This document shows positions 35,241-44,354 of a stretch of DNA of 64,000 nucleotides, piece after piece. The DNA is from JAJDFU01 sp964641965 (GTDB lineage Bacteria > Bacteroidota > Bacteroidia > Chitinophagales > Saprospiraceae), in contig CAZXLD010000002.1 of assembly GCA_964641965.1 (NCBI GenBank), positions 62,001 through 126,000 on the forward strand. Reading direction: 5' to 3'. The notes under the pieces are model-generated. The model worked only from the letters and a program-made list of their open reading frames with translations. It was not told the origin of the DNA and did not search any database. Each line of letters starts with the position of its first letter. Positions within the stretch are counted from its first letter, which is position 1. Both the position numbers and the translations under genes were made by a program.

Positions 35241-36092
35241 ATGAAGAAGTTGGCACTCTTATTTTTGATGGCCACCCTATTTGCATTTCAATCCCAAGGC
35301 CAAATTGCTACCCCACAGCCCAGTCCTACCTGTGAAGTACATCAGAATGTAGGCCTTGGAAAAATTGAACTGGTCTACAGCCGCCCTAATATGCGCGGGC
35401 GCACCATTTTTGCCCAAGATGGTTTAGTACCTTTTGGCAGCATGTGGCGGACCGGAGCCAATGAGGCGACTAAAATCACCTTTTCTGAGGATGTAACTTT
35501 TGGCGGAGCAGAAGTAGAAGCGGGTTCCTACGCAATGCTAACCATTCCAGAAACAAAAGAATGGACCGTTAATCTGTATGGTTATGAAAGCGGCAATTTT
35601 ACCACTTATCTAGACCGAGATCCTATAGTTTCTGTGAAAGTGGCCTCCAATACACTTCCTTTTGAACACGAAACTTTTACCATGTCTTTCCAGAGCTTGC
35701 GTATGAACGGCGCTGACTTGGTGATCGTTTGGGAAAAGACAAATATTTCCATTCCCATCCAAACGGAGGTGGATGCTAGAGTGACTGCAAATATTGAGCG
35801 GGCTATGAGTGGACCATCTGCTTCCGAGCTTTATACTGCTGCCTCCTACTATTATGAAACCGATAAGGATTTGGAGCAGGCCTTGGAGTGGATCGTTATG
35901 GCCAATGACAAAGCACCTCGCTATTGGCAATTGCGCCGGCAGTCCTTGATCGAAGCTGAGCTGGGCATGACCGAAAAAGCAATCGCTTCAGCCAAGAAGT
36001 CACTTGAAATGGCAAAAGAAGCCAAGAACCAGGACTATGTTCGGATGAACGAAGCTTCCATCAAGGAGTGGACAGGTAAAATGAACAAGTAA
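35241..36092 (+). CDS. Exported DUF2911 protein with C-terminal TPR-like helices
   Basis: A 283-residue protein with a signal peptide (MKKLALLFLMATLFAFQSQGQ). The DUF2911 domain fills about residues 25-165 with the signature VGLGKIELVYSRPNMRGRTIF, WRTGANEATKITFSEDV and GSYAMLTIP. The C-terminal third has helix pairs with TPR-type spacing (LYTAASYYYETDKDLEQALEWI; IEAELGMTEKAIASAKKSLEMAKE). Abundant in Bacteroidota, function unknown. A bidirectional terminator follows. A GC-containing hairpin (TTCGCC 35190 / GGCGAA 35206) lies in the leader. Confidence 0.9.
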   Translation: MKKLALLFLMATLFAFQSQGQIATPQPSPTCEVHQNVGLGKIELVYSRPNMRGRTIFAQDGLVPFGSMWRTGANEATKITFSEDVTFGGAEVEAGSYAMLTIPETKEWTVNLYGYESGNFTTYLDRDPIVSVKVASNTLPFEHETFTMSFQSLRMNGADLVIVWEKTNISIPIQTEVDARVTANIERAMSGPSASELYTAASYYYETDKDLEQALEWIVMANDKAPRYWQLRRQSLIEAELGMTEKAIASAKKSLEMAKEAKNQDYVRMNEASIKEWTGKMNK

Positions 36093-36115
36093 TTTTTGTC
36101 CTCTTATCTCAAGGT

Positions 36116-36150
36116 AAAAGGCTTTCCAGTTTGATATTGGGAGGCCTTTT
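36116..36150. terminator. Bidirectional terminator between DUF2911 gene and glpD
   Basis: AAAAGGC (36116-36122) pairs with GCCTTTT (36144-36150), extended by TTTCC/GGGA pairs. A T-run ends each arm on its own strand, so it can work for both convergent genes. Confidence 0.6.
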
Positions 36151-36151
36151 G

Positions 36152-37720
36152 CTATTCCAAGAGATAGGCAGAAGCCGTTTCTTCAAAAGCTTTCAACTGA
36201 GCTGACTCCCATTCTTGATCTTTTTCCAACCCGGCAGCCATGATCTTGGCAACTTCGGGCGCCATTTCAAGGCTCTCTCTCGCATCCAGGAAAAGCGCCC
36301 GGGTCCTTCTCGCTAGAAAGTCTTCGACCGTACGAGCCATTTCCTTTTTTACGGCCCAACCTAATTGAGAACGACGGATCTGTAACTTTTCACTAAGCCA
36401 GCCTTTCCACTCTGGGCCTGAATCCTCGAGATCCAGTACTTCCTGCTTTTCACTTCCGTATACCGCCATTGGATCCGTGGTAATGTCTACCGTAACATCG
36501 TACCCATGGATCGGCAGGTTTTTGGTGATGCATTTTCGGTCGGGAAGTGCACCAATCAAAATAGCATTATCGACCGTATCCTGAGCCATTTTACGATAAG
36601 TGGTCCATTTCCCTCCAATGACAGTGATCAATCCGGATAAGGAGATCAGGACTTTATGATGTCTTGAGATTTCCTTAGTCGATTTACCATCGTTTTCGGG
36701 CTTAGCTAAAGGGCGAAGGCCTGCAAATACGCTTTTCACATCAGCGCGAGTAGGGTCTTTTATCAGATACTGCCGGGCAGTGTTCAGAATAAAATCCACT
36801 TCTTTTTCCAGTGCTTCGGGCTCGAGACTGGCTTTTTCTATTTGAGTATCTGTAGTACCAACTACCAGCTTATTGTGCCAGGGAACTGCAAACAATACCC
36901 TTCCATCTGAAGTTTGAGGCACCATGATCGCGTACTTTTCCGGAAGAAAGTCTTTCTCTAACACAAGGTGCACCCCCTGGCTGGGTTGAATCATCTCTCG
37001 GGCGTCGGGCTCATCCATCTGAATGACCTTATCTGCAAACACTCCGGTGGCATTGACAACTACTTTTGCTGGGATAGTGTATTGTTCTCCGCTTTCCTGA
37101 TCGATTGCTTCAACGCCGTTAACAAGCCCTTCTTCGGATTTGGTCAGACCACTTACCTTCATATAGTTAAGCAATACACCTTTATACTGGGCTGCAGTTT
37201 GGGCAAGGCTAATAGCCATTCTGGCATCATCGAATTGGCCATCATAGTAAATAACACCTCCAACTAAACCTTTTTGATCTATTGTTGGGAGGTATTCTAT
37301 GGTTTGTTTTTTTGATAGACCTTTTGAGGACCCAATACCTAATTTCCCGGACATCAGATCATACACCTTTAAGCCCACGCGGTAGAAAGGACCATCCCAC
37401 CATTCATAATTGGGAATGACGAAGGCTTGATTTTTGACTAGGTGTGGCGCGTTCTGGATCATGAGTCCTCGTTCCTTTAATGCCTCCAGTACCAGAGAAA
37501 CATCCCCTTGCTGGAGATACCTGACACCACCATGTACCAGTTTTGTGCTTCGGCTAGAGGTGCCTTTGGCGAAGTCGTGTTGTTCCAGGAGCAACGTTTT
37601 ATAACCTCTGGAGGCAGCATCTACGGCGGTTCCTAGGCCTGTGGCACCTCCCCCGATAATTACGATGTCCCAGGGTTCTTTTCGCTTCCGAAGCTTTCTC
37701 AGCATCTTATCGCGATTCAT
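36152..37720 (-). CDS. glpD: Glycerol-3-phosphate dehydrogenase (FAD, GlpD type)
   Basis: A 522-residue membrane-associated flavoenzyme oxidising glycerol 3-phosphate to dihydroxyacetone phosphate and passing electrons to quinone. N-terminal FAD motif DIVIIGGGATGLGTAVDAASRG (about 19-40), substrate-loop TSSRSTKLVHGGVRYLQQGD, and the C-terminal four-helix domain with RRSQLGWAVKKEMARTVEDFLARRTRALFLD. Normal length. It is 38 bp downstream of glpK on the same strand, so these are co-transcribed. Confidence 0.95.
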   Translation of the reverse strand: MNRDKMLRKLRKRKEPWDIVIIGGGATGLGTAVDAASRGYKTLLLEQHDFAKGTSSRSTKLVHGGVRYLQQGDVSLVLEALKERGLMIQNAPHLVKNQAFVIPNYEWWDGPFYRVGLKVYDLMSGKLGIGSSKGLSKKQTIEYLPTIDQKGLVGGVIYYDGQFDDARMAISLAQTAAQYKGVLLNYMKVSGLTKSEEGLVNGVEAIDQESGEQYTIPAKVVVNATGVFADKVIQMDEPDAREMIQPSQGVHLVLEKDFLPEKYAIMVPQTSDGRVLFAVPWHNKLVVGTTDTQIEKASLEPEALEKEVDFILNTARQYLIKDPTRADVKSVFAGLRPLAKPENDGKSTKEISRHHKVLISLSGLITVIGGKWTTYRKMAQDTVDNAILIGALPDRKCITKNLPIHGYDVTVDITTDPMAVYGSEKQEVLDLEDSGPEWKGWLSEKLQIRRSQLGWAVKKEMARTVEDFLARRTRALFLDARESLEMAPEVAKIMAAGLEKDQEWESAQLKAFEETASAYLLE

Positions 37721-37757
37721 GAAGTATTGATTTTATGGGTTTCTAGTTATGTCAAGG

Positions 37758-39251
37758 TTATGGTTTCAACCAACCCTTGCTTCGTTCAATGGCTCGATGC
37801 CAATTATGTTTGATTTCCTGAACGCGTTTTTCAGGTAAGGCAGGAGAAAACCGGCGGTCGGCCTGCCATTGCTTCTTAATCTTTTCCGGGTCGTCCCAGT
37901 AGCCGACAGCTAAGCCCGCCAGATAAGCTGCTCCCAAGGCGGTTGTTTCCGTAACCTTGGGTCGCACTATGGTTAAACCAGCCAAATCGGCTTGAGTTTG
38001 CATCAATAAATTATTTCCAACGGCACCGCCATCTACCCGTAGTTCCTTCGGATCGAGGCCGGAGTCTTTGACCATGGTCTCCAGCACATCTACTGACTGC
38101 ATGCAGATGGATTCCATAGCTGCCCGGGCTATATGTCCCTGGCGTGTGCCCCGATTCAAACCTACCATTGTACCCGTACTATAGGGGTCCCAATGCGGCG
38201 CCCCTAAGCCGACAAAGGCAGGAACCAGATAAACCCCTCCATTGTCTTCCACTGTTTGCGCAAGATTCTCCACATCCTTGGCTTGGTCTATGAACCGAAG
38301 ATTATCACGAAGCCATTGGACAACAGCTCCGCCTATGAAAATGCTGCCCTCCAACGCATAATGTACAGTATCTCCAATTTTCCAGGCAATTGTGGTTAAT
38401 AATTTATGTTTAGACTCAATGGCTTGTTCTCCAGTATTCAAAACCATGAAGCAGCCGGTACCGTAGGTGTTTTTTAGCATGCCGGGCTCAATACACATTT
38501 GGCCGAAAGTAGCTGCCTGTTGATCACCTGCCATACCAGCTATTGGAATTTCCCCTTCAAAATGTTCTTTGACGGTGTGTCCATAAACTTCGCTACTGGA
38601 GCGTACTTCCGGCAGCAAGGATTCTGGGATGTCGAAAAGGGTCAATAGTTCTTGATCCCACTGTAACGTGTGAATATTGAATAACAGGGTCCTGCTTGCA
38701 TTACTGACGTCGGTGGCGTGGACCTTGCCGTGCGTAAGGCGCCAAAGCATCCAGGTATCCACAGTTCCAAATGCCAGCTTACCGCTTTCAGCTGCCTCTC
38801 GTGCCCCTTCGACCTGATCTAACAACCATTTAATTTTTGTGCCGGAGAAATAGGCATCCAGGACCAAGCCGGTTTTGGACCGTACCAGTTCTTCTTTTCC
38901 CTCTGCCTTCAATTGATCGCAGTAAGCGGCTGTACGTCGGTCCTGCCAGACTATCGCATTGTAAATAGGTTTTCCGGTATCCCGGTTCCAGATGATGGTG
39001 GTTTCCCGTTGGTTCGTGATTCCGATAGCCGCAATTGCACTAGCAGAAAGGTTATTTTGGTTGAGCAAGTCTCGAACTACGAACTTCTGAGTAGCCCATA
39101 GCTCCTCCGGATTGTGTTCTACCCACCCGGCTTGAGGATAGAACTGTTCGATTTCGCGTTGAGAAGTACCTCGAATTTCTCCATTTTCATCAAAAAGTAT
39201 GGCGCGTTCGCTGGTCGTTCCGGCATCTAGGGTAATAATAAATGTAGGCAT
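37758..39251 (-). CDS. glpK: Glycerol kinase
   Basis: A 497-residue FGGY-family kinase that traps glycerol as glycerol 3-phosphate. It has the N-terminal phosphate-binding ITLDAGTTSERAILFDENG, the glycerol-binding GITNQRETTIIWNRDTGKPIYNAIVWQDRRTA, the GDQQAATFGQ loop and the FGGY signature TYGTGCFMVLNTG..., and LRVDGGAVGNNLLMQ. Length is normal. It forms an operon with glpD and diverges from glpF over a 74-bp gap. Confidence 0.97.
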   Translation of the reverse strand: MPTFIITLDAGTTSERAILFDENGEIRGTSQREIEQFYPQAGWVEHNPEELWATQKFVVRDLLNQNNLSASAIAAIGITNQRETTIIWNRDTGKPIYNAIVWQDRRTAAYCDQLKAEGKEELVRSKTGLVLDAYFSGTKIKWLLDQVEGAREAAESGKLAFGTVDTWMLWRLTHGKVHATDVSNASRTLLFNIHTLQWDQELLTLFDIPESLLPEVRSSSEVYGHTVKEHFEGEIPIAGMAGDQQAATFGQMCIEPGMLKNTYGTGCFMVLNTGEQAIESKHKLLTTIAWKIGDTVHYALEGSIFIGGAVVQWLRDNLRFIDQAKDVENLAQTVEDNGGVYLVPAFVGLGAPHWDPYSTGTMVGLNRGTRQGHIARAAMESICMQSVDVLETMVKDSGLDPKELRVDGGAVGNNLLMQTQADLAGLTIVRPKVTETTALGAAYLAGLAVGYWDDPEKIKKQWQADRRFSPALPEKRVQEIKHNWHRAIERSKGWLKP

Positions 39252-39297
39252 GTGAAGCTATTAGGATCAGAATAGCCCTTAAAATAGGACAATCCAT

Positions 39298-39305
39298 TAG
39301 ATTTG
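39298..39305 (+). promoter_or_regulatory. Possible -7 box of the glpF promoter
   Basis: TAGATTTG, a perfect TAnnTTTG match, 20 bp upstream of the glpF ATG, giving a leader of about 14 nt. No TTG is found at the right distance; a weaker TTA lies 16 bp upstream. Confidence 0.4.
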
Positions 39306-39325
39306 AGCCAAGGAAAACCAATTCT

Positions 39326-40033
39326 ATGACACCATTTGTAGCCGAGTTGATTGGCACCTTCATTTTAATGGTACTTGGCAATGGGGTAAACGCCAATGTG
39401 AACCTGTCAAAAACCTATGGACAGGGATCCGGCTGGATTATGATTAATCTGGGCTGGGGAATCGCAGTATTTTGTGGCGTTTTTATAGCTGGATCGATTA
39501 GTGGTGCCCATATCAATCCTGCTGTAACCTTGGGTTTGGCAGTTACTGGTGCTTTTGATTGGGCGCTCGTGCCGGGTTATATAGCAGCTCAAATGGTAGG
39601 TGCATTTTTCGGAGCTGCTTGTGTGTACCTGCACTATAAACCGCATTTCGATACCACCCAGGATGAGGCGACCCGATTAGGGGTTTTTTCTACGGGTCCG
39701 GCAATTCCAAGGACTATTCCAAACTTGTTATCCGAGATCATTGGAACATTTGTTTTGGTGTTCTGTATTTTTTACTTGGTAAGTGGGGACACGAATACGC
39801 TTGGCTCTTTAAATGCACTGCCTGTCGGTCTTTTAGTGTTTGGTATTGGCATGAGCCTGGGAGGAACAACGGCCTACGCGATTAATCCTGCTCGGGATCT
39901 TGGTCCCCGGCTCTTTCACGCTTTATTTGTTGGAAAAGATAGCCAGTGGTCTTATGGTTGGATACCGGTTGTTGGTCCATTTATAGGCGCAGTTGTGGCG
40001 GCCGTTGTTTTCATGCTGATCAATGCACTCTAG
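39326..40033 (+). CDS. glpF: Glycerol uptake facilitator (aquaglyceroporin GlpF)
   Basis: A 235-residue six-helix channel. Both NPA half-helices are present: SGAHINPAVTLGLAVT (about 70-85) and YAINPARDLGPRLFHAL (about 190-206). The Asp directly after NPAR is the mark of glycerol-conducting members as opposed to strict water channels. Divergent from glpK-glpD, so uptake, phosphorylation and oxidation of glycerol are encoded side by side. Confidence 0.96.
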   Translation: MTPFVAELIGTFILMVLGNGVNANVNLSKTYGQGSGWIMINLGWGIAVFCGVFIAGSISGAHINPAVTLGLAVTGAFDWALVPGYIAAQMVGAFFGAACVYLHYKPHFDTTQDEATRLGVFSTGPAIPRTIPNLLSEIIGTFVLVFCIFYLVSGDTNTLGSLNALPVGLLVFGIGMSLGGTTAYAINPARDLGPRLFHALFVGKDSQWSYGWIPVVGPFIGAVVAAVVFMLINAL

Positions 40034-40135
40034 CATTTCTGCTAGACTTGTTGGGTGGCAATGAAAATGGTTGTTCAATTTGCGGTAGCAGTCTTCCCGC
40101 AAAGCCATTAGTTTGTGGCTTCCAATTTGATCCAT

Positions 40136-41200
40136 ATGACATTTCAGGAAAAATATGATGCGGTTGTCCGTAGGGATGCCAGTTATGAAGGCCAATTTTA
40201 TCTGGGGGTAAAGACAACTGGAGTTTTTTGCAGGCCCGGTTGTCGGGCACGCACGCCTAAGGCTGAAAACGTTACCTTTTTTTCATCGCCGGAAGAAGCC
40301 ATTCTGCACGGATTCAGACCCTGTAAGGTGTGTAAGCCTATGAAGGTAGCCCAAAATACACCTGTTCATATTCACCATTTGATTGCGGAATTGGACCAAG
40401 CCCCTATGCTTAGAATCCGGGACCAGGATCTACGGGATAGAGGGTTGGAACCTGCCCAGATCAGACGTTGGTTTAAGAAGCACCACGGAATGACCTTCCA
40501 GGCTTATCAGCGGATGCTTCGGCTCAATTTCGCTTTTCAAGAGTTGGAGCAAGGAGGCTCGGTAACCGATATTGCATTTGATTCGGGGTTCGAATCCTTG
40601 AGTGGGTTTAACGACCGCTTTCGTTCGGTTTTTGGAACAAGTCCGGGTAACAATAATCGTAAACAAGTCCTTCAAATACAGCGATTGGTAAGTCCTCTAG
40701 GGCCCATGTATGCCTGTGCAAGCTACAAAGGGGTGTGTCTGCTTGAATTTACAAATCGACGGATGTTGGAGACGGAATTTGCCGACTTAGAGAAACGTCT
40801 GAATGCCGTTATTCTGCCTGGAAAGAACCCGCATCTGGACCAGTTAGAACAGGAATTAGAACTCTATTTTCGAGGGAACTTAAAAGCATTTCAAGTTCCA
40901 TTGCACGCTCCGGGAACTCCATTTCAAAAACGGGTTTGGGATGCCTTATTGGAGATTCCATATGGTCGGACCAGGTCCTATGGTGAGCAAGCCCAATTTC
41001 TGGGTAAGCCAGCTGCCGTCAGGGCGGTAGCATCCGCTAATGGTCAAAATCGAATCGCAATCGTAATTCCTTGCCATCGGGTTTTGGGAAAGAATGGAAA
41101 TTTAACTGGCTATGCCGGAGGACTGGCTCGGAAGCGATGGCTCCTGAACCACGAGCGGATTCATTCCGGACAAAAAGAATTACCTTTTCCGGAAAAATAG
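40136..41200 (+). CDS. ada: Ada-type bifunctional alkylation-response protein
   Basis: A 354-residue protein with three parts: an N-terminal Ada metal-binding domain with the four zinc cysteines at residues 32, 36, 63 and 66 (FCRPGC, RPCKVC), an AraC-type helix-turn-helix (about 90-185, with GSVTDIAFDSGFESLSGFNDRF), and a C-terminal O6-alkylguanine-DNA methyltransferase with the active Cys313 in IVIPCHRVLG and FGRTRSYGE-type substrate loop. It repairs methylphosphotriesters and O6-methylguanine and, once methylated, activates repair genes. GTG at 40115 is also in frame, but ATG 40136 (MTFQEKYDAVVRRD) is the family norm. Spaced 3 bp from the next gene. Confidence 0.95.
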   Translation: MTFQEKYDAVVRRDASYEGQFYLGVKTTGVFCRPGCRARTPKAENVTFFSSPEEAILHGFRPCKVCKPMKVAQNTPVHIHHLIAELDQAPMLRIRDQDLRDRGLEPAQIRRWFKKHHGMTFQAYQRMLRLNFAFQELEQGGSVTDIAFDSGFESLSGFNDRFRSVFGTSPGNNNRKQVLQIQRLVSPLGPMYACASYKGVCLLEFTNRRMLETEFADLEKRLNAVILPGKNPHLDQLEQELELYFRGNLKAFQVPLHAPGTPFQKRVWDALLEIPYGRTRSYGEQAQFLGKPAAVRAVASANGQNRIAIVIPCHRVLGKNGNLTGYAGGLARKRWLLNHERIHSGQKELPFPEK

Positions 41201-41203
41201 TCT

Positions 41204-42400
41204 TTGACAAACAGCGGTCCTTTTTCTCCTTTTACTATTGGAAATCTGACGCTTCGCAATCGGTTTCTTAAATCGGCAACTTCCGAAGGAATGACACCCG
41301 GAGGTAAACCAACCGACCAGTTGCTGGAGTGGCATAAAAGAATCGCCCATGGCGGTGTAGGGATGACTACGCTTGCCTATTGCTCTCCCAATTTCGAGGG
41401 CAGAACATTTTCCGATCAGCTAGTTTTAACGGAGACGGTGCTTCCTTTTTTAAGAAAATTTACGCGGGCGATACATTTGGAAGGATCTGCCGTATCCATC
41501 CAGCTAGCTCATTGCGGCTTTTTTTCCAAAATTAGAGGTCCTGGAAAAAGTGTGCCTCGCGGGCCCTCGGCCAGGTTCAATGCCTATGGAGCCTTCAGCG
41601 GTATTCCGGTTAGCTACGGCATGTCTTTAGCAGACATTTCCAAAACCATAGAAGACTTTGCCATCGCATCTGCTCGAGCTAAGCAAGTCGGATTTGATGC
41701 TATTGAGATCCATGCTGGACACGGATACCTGTTGAGCCAATTCTTAAGCCCTGGTATCAACCGTCGGAAAGATCATTTTGGTGGATCGCTGGAAAACAGA
41801 GCTCGACTGAGCTTAGAGATTATTCGTGCCATTCGGGCGCAAGTGGGTTCTGATTTCCCCATCTTGGTTAAGGTGAATATGAGTGATGGTTTTCAAGGAG
41901 GATTGGTGGAAGAGGAAGCCATTCAATATGCAACAATGCTAGAAAGCGAGGGTGTTCAAGCCATTGTTTTAAGTGGTGGGTACACCAGCCGCACTCCGTT
42001 TTATCTTTTGCGCGGAGGAAGGCCGCTTTGGCAAATGGTACGCGTAGAGAAAAACCTGTTTCAGAAGCTGGGAATCCTATTCTTTGGGCCTTTTCTAATA
42101 CGAAAGTATCAGTTCACACCGGCATTTTTTCTCCAACAGGCGGTTCGGTTTCGACGAGCTCTCCAACTTCCATTGGTGTACGTGGGGGGATTGCTGGGGA
42201 AGGATGAAATTGACCGGGTCTATAACCAGGGATTTGAGCTGCTTGCTATGGGAAGGGCACTCATTTACGATCCTGACTTTATCCAAAAGCTTCAAACTAT
42301 TCAATTGGAAAGGTCCGGATGTACGAGTTGCAATCGTTGTATTACGGAAATGGACCGAGCAGGTATTCGATGTGTTCTTACTTCTAAGCCAATAAATTAA
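41204..42400 (+). CDS. Old Yellow Enzyme family NADH:flavin oxidoreductase
   Basis: A 398-residue FMN-containing TIM-barrel reductase. Features are the start PFTIGNLTLRNRFLKSATSEGMT, IQLAHCGFFSKI, the FMN/substrate region AKQVGFDAIEIHAGHGYLLSQFLSPGINRRKDHFGGSLENRARL and the phosphate-binding LGKDEIDRVYNQGFELLAMGRALIYDPDF. A Cys cluster near the C-terminus (CTSCNRC ... C) resembles the four-Cys [4Fe-4S] site of dienoyl-CoA reductase relatives, though without their C-terminal FAD domain. The start is TTG at 41204, 3 bp after ada, which implies translational coupling and shared alkylation-stress expression. Substrate probably an activated alkene. Confidence 0.92.
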   Translation: MTNSGPFSPFTIGNLTLRNRFLKSATSEGMTPGGKPTDQLLEWHKRIAHGGVGMTTLAYCSPNFEGRTFSDQLVLTETVLPFLRKFTRAIHLEGSAVSIQLAHCGFFSKIRGPGKSVPRGPSARFNAYGAFSGIPVSYGMSLADISKTIEDFAIASARAKQVGFDAIEIHAGHGYLLSQFLSPGINRRKDHFGGSLENRARLSLEIIRAIRAQVGSDFPILVKVNMSDGFQGGLVEEEAIQYATMLESEGVQAIVLSGGYTSRTPFYLLRGGRPLWQMVRVEKNLFQKLGILFFGPFLIRKYQFTPAFFLQQAVRFRRALQLPLVYVGGLLGKDEIDRVYNQGFELLAMGRALIYDPDFIQKLQTIQLERSGCTSCNRCITEMDRAGIRCVLTSKPIN

Positions 42401-42402
42401 CA

Positions 42403-42426
42403 ATTGCCTTTTGCCTGTGAGGCAAT
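42403..42426. terminator. Short hairpin between the OYE and FkbM genes
   Basis: ATTGCCT (42403-42409) and AGGCAAT (42420-42426) pair over 7 bp with a 10-nt loop, directly after the OYE stop. No T-tract follows, so termination is uncertain. Confidence 0.3.
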
Positions 42427-42440
42427 AAAATAATTGTACT

Positions 42441-43268
42441 GTGATCAATTACTTACTTCGAAGTCTGAAAAAAAGAAAACTTAAAAGAACTTTTAAGGAC
42501 TACGGTTATAAGGTGGGGGTCTTTAACCTGGAAGATAATGGGAAAATAGAATTTGCGCATTGGCAGCATCCGCTGGTCCAGGGGGCAGTCCTGACCCAAT
42601 CAGGTGTCGATTTTTATAAGAGGTGGCTTTCGTCTGGAGATACTGCCATCGATATTGGAGCCTATACCGGAGATACGACTGTTCCTATGGCTTTGGCGGT
42701 TGGAAAAAAGGGAGTCGTACTAGCTTTGGAGCCCAACCCACATGTGTTTAAAGTGTTAGAGAAAAATGCGGAACTCAATCAAGAGCAGACCCATATTATC
42801 CCCTTGCCTTTTGCTGCGACTAAAGAAGATGGTGAGTTCACGTTTAACTATTCGGATGCTTCCTACGGGAATGGTGGTTTTCTCTCGAGCATTGAACAGC
42901 AGCGGCACGGCCACCATTATGAATTGAAAGTAAAAGGAATAGACCTGAATCGATATTTAAGGGATCATTATCCGGAATTTTTGGCCAGGCTGAAGCTCAT
43001 AAAGGTGGATGCTGAAGGCTACGATAAAGAGATCTTGAAGAATATTGGCAACTTGATCCGAGAATTCAGACCTGTTCTCATGGTGGAATGCTACAGGCGA
43101 TTGAACCGAACCGAGCGAGAGGAGTTGTACCAAGTAATTCAGAACTTGGGATACGATCTTTATTTTCTCGAAAACTTCGAATCAGATGGTCGTATAAAAC
43201 TTTTGGGCATAAAGGATATGCATTTGCGTAAGCATTTTGAAATGCTGGCCCTGCCCAAAGAGGAATGA
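42441..43268 (+). CDS. FkbM family methyltransferase
   Basis: A 275-residue SAM-dependent methyltransferase. The SAM-binding motif I is SGDTAIDIGAYTGDTTVPMAL (about 67-87), with the motif II-type LALEPNPHVFKVLEKNAELN, and the FkbM hallmark LIKVDAEGYDKEILKNI (about 190-206). These enzymes O-methylate sugars, polyketides or other small targets. It starts with GTG. Context with ada/OYE upstream and selU/selD downstream gives no clue to the acceptor; a cell-surface glycan is one possibility. Confidence 0.88.
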   Translation: MINYLLRSLKKRKLKRTFKDYGYKVGVFNLEDNGKIEFAHWQHPLVQGAVLTQSGVDFYKRWLSSGDTAIDIGAYTGDTTVPMALAVGKKGVVLALEPNPHVFKVLEKNAELNQEQTHIIPLPFAATKEDGEFTFNYSDASYGNGGFLSSIEQQRHGHHYELKVKGIDLNRYLRDHYPEFLARLKLIKVDAEGYDKEILKNIGNLIREFRPVLMVECYRRLNRTEREELYQVIQNLGYDLYFLENFESDGRIKLLGIKDMHLRKHFEMLALPKEE

Positions 43269-43322
43269 CCTGTTCTAAAAGGTTTGCCGGGTTGTGTGGG
43301 GTTTGTTTTACAGTGGATTGTT

Positions 43323-44354
43323 ATGCTTTTTTTTGAACCAACCAAGCTTTGGGAGTTACCTGAAGTGTTTTCCTTACTTGATGTACGCAGCCCTGGGGAG
43401 TTTGAAATCGGTCATATTCCAGGGGCTTCGAATTTGCCCCTTTTCACAGATGAACAACGCTCACAAGTTGGTACCCTTTACAAGCAGGTAAGTACTGATG
43501 TGGCGCTTAAGCGAGGCCTTGAATTTGCAGGCGAGCAAATGCGCTGGTATGTGGAAGAAGCTGAACGCCTTTGCCCAGGGAAGAAAGCGGCGATCCATTG
43601 TTGGCGAGGAGGTCAGCGGAGCCGGAGTATGGCCTGGCTTTTGGAACTCGCAGGTATGGAGGTAGCCGTATTGGAGGGGGGGTACAAAGCCTATCGCCGA
43701 TTTCAGCGAACCTACTATGAACGGTTTCCCAGTCATCTAATAATCCTGGGTGGGCCCACGGGCAGCGGGAAAACCGAAATCCTGCATCAGCTTAAAGCTA
43801 TGGGGGAGCAAATTGTCGACTTGGAAGGAATTGCCTGTCATAAGGGATCTGCTTTTGGCGCGTTTGGCCAACCAGCTCAACCTAAACAGCAACAATTCGA
43901 AAATAATCTATTTGATTCATACCGGACCCTTAACCACCGTCAGCGGATATGGGTCGAAAATGAAAGTCGGTCTATAGGGTGCAACGGAATTCCGGATGGT
44001 TTCTGGAACCAAATGGAAGCAGGAACATTTTTCCAGCTTGAGCCACCCTTGGATGAAAGGGTAAAGCGCCTGGTGTCAGAATACGGGCAGGTTGATCCGG
44101 ACGCTCTCAAGGAAACCTTCTACCAGATCCAAAAGCGACTTGGAGGGCAGCATGTAAAAAGAGCGATAGAGGCTATTGACGCCGGTGCACTGGATATTGC
44201 CGCAAAAGTGGCTTTATCCTATTACGACAAGGCTTACTGTAGGTCAACAGAGCGGATGCCCTTTTCCGGTCGATTCCACCTTAAAGGATCAACACAGGAT
44301 GTACATCAAGTCGCAAATGAATTAATTACAATTGCAGATCGAAATGGAATATAA
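43323..44354 (+). CDS. selU: tRNA 2-selenouridine synthase
   Basis: A 343-residue protein (also called MnmH) that replaces sulfur by selenium in 2-thiouridine at tRNA position 34, using selenophosphate. The N-terminal rhodanese domain has its active Cys93 in AAIHCWRGGQRS; the C-terminal P-loop domain begins with Walker A GGPTGSGKT (about 143-151). The frame is open from 43284, but ATG 43323 (MLFFEPTKLWE) is the likely start. It overlaps selD by 11 bp, so the selenium donor is made beside the user. Confidence 0.94.
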   Translation: MLFFEPTKLWELPEVFSLLDVRSPGEFEIGHIPGASNLPLFTDEQRSQVGTLYKQVSTDVALKRGLEFAGEQMRWYVEEAERLCPGKKAAIHCWRGGQRSRSMAWLLELAGMEVAVLEGGYKAYRRFQRTYYERFPSHLIILGGPTGSGKTEILHQLKAMGEQIVDLEGIACHKGSAFGAFGQPAQPKQQQFENNLFDSYRTLNHRQRIWVENESRSIGCNGIPDGFWNQMEAGTFFQLEPPLDERVKRLVSEYGQVDPDALKETFYQIQKRLGGQHVKRAIEAIDAGALDIAAKVALSYYDKAYCRSTERMPFSGRFHLKGSTQDVHQVANELITIADRNGI

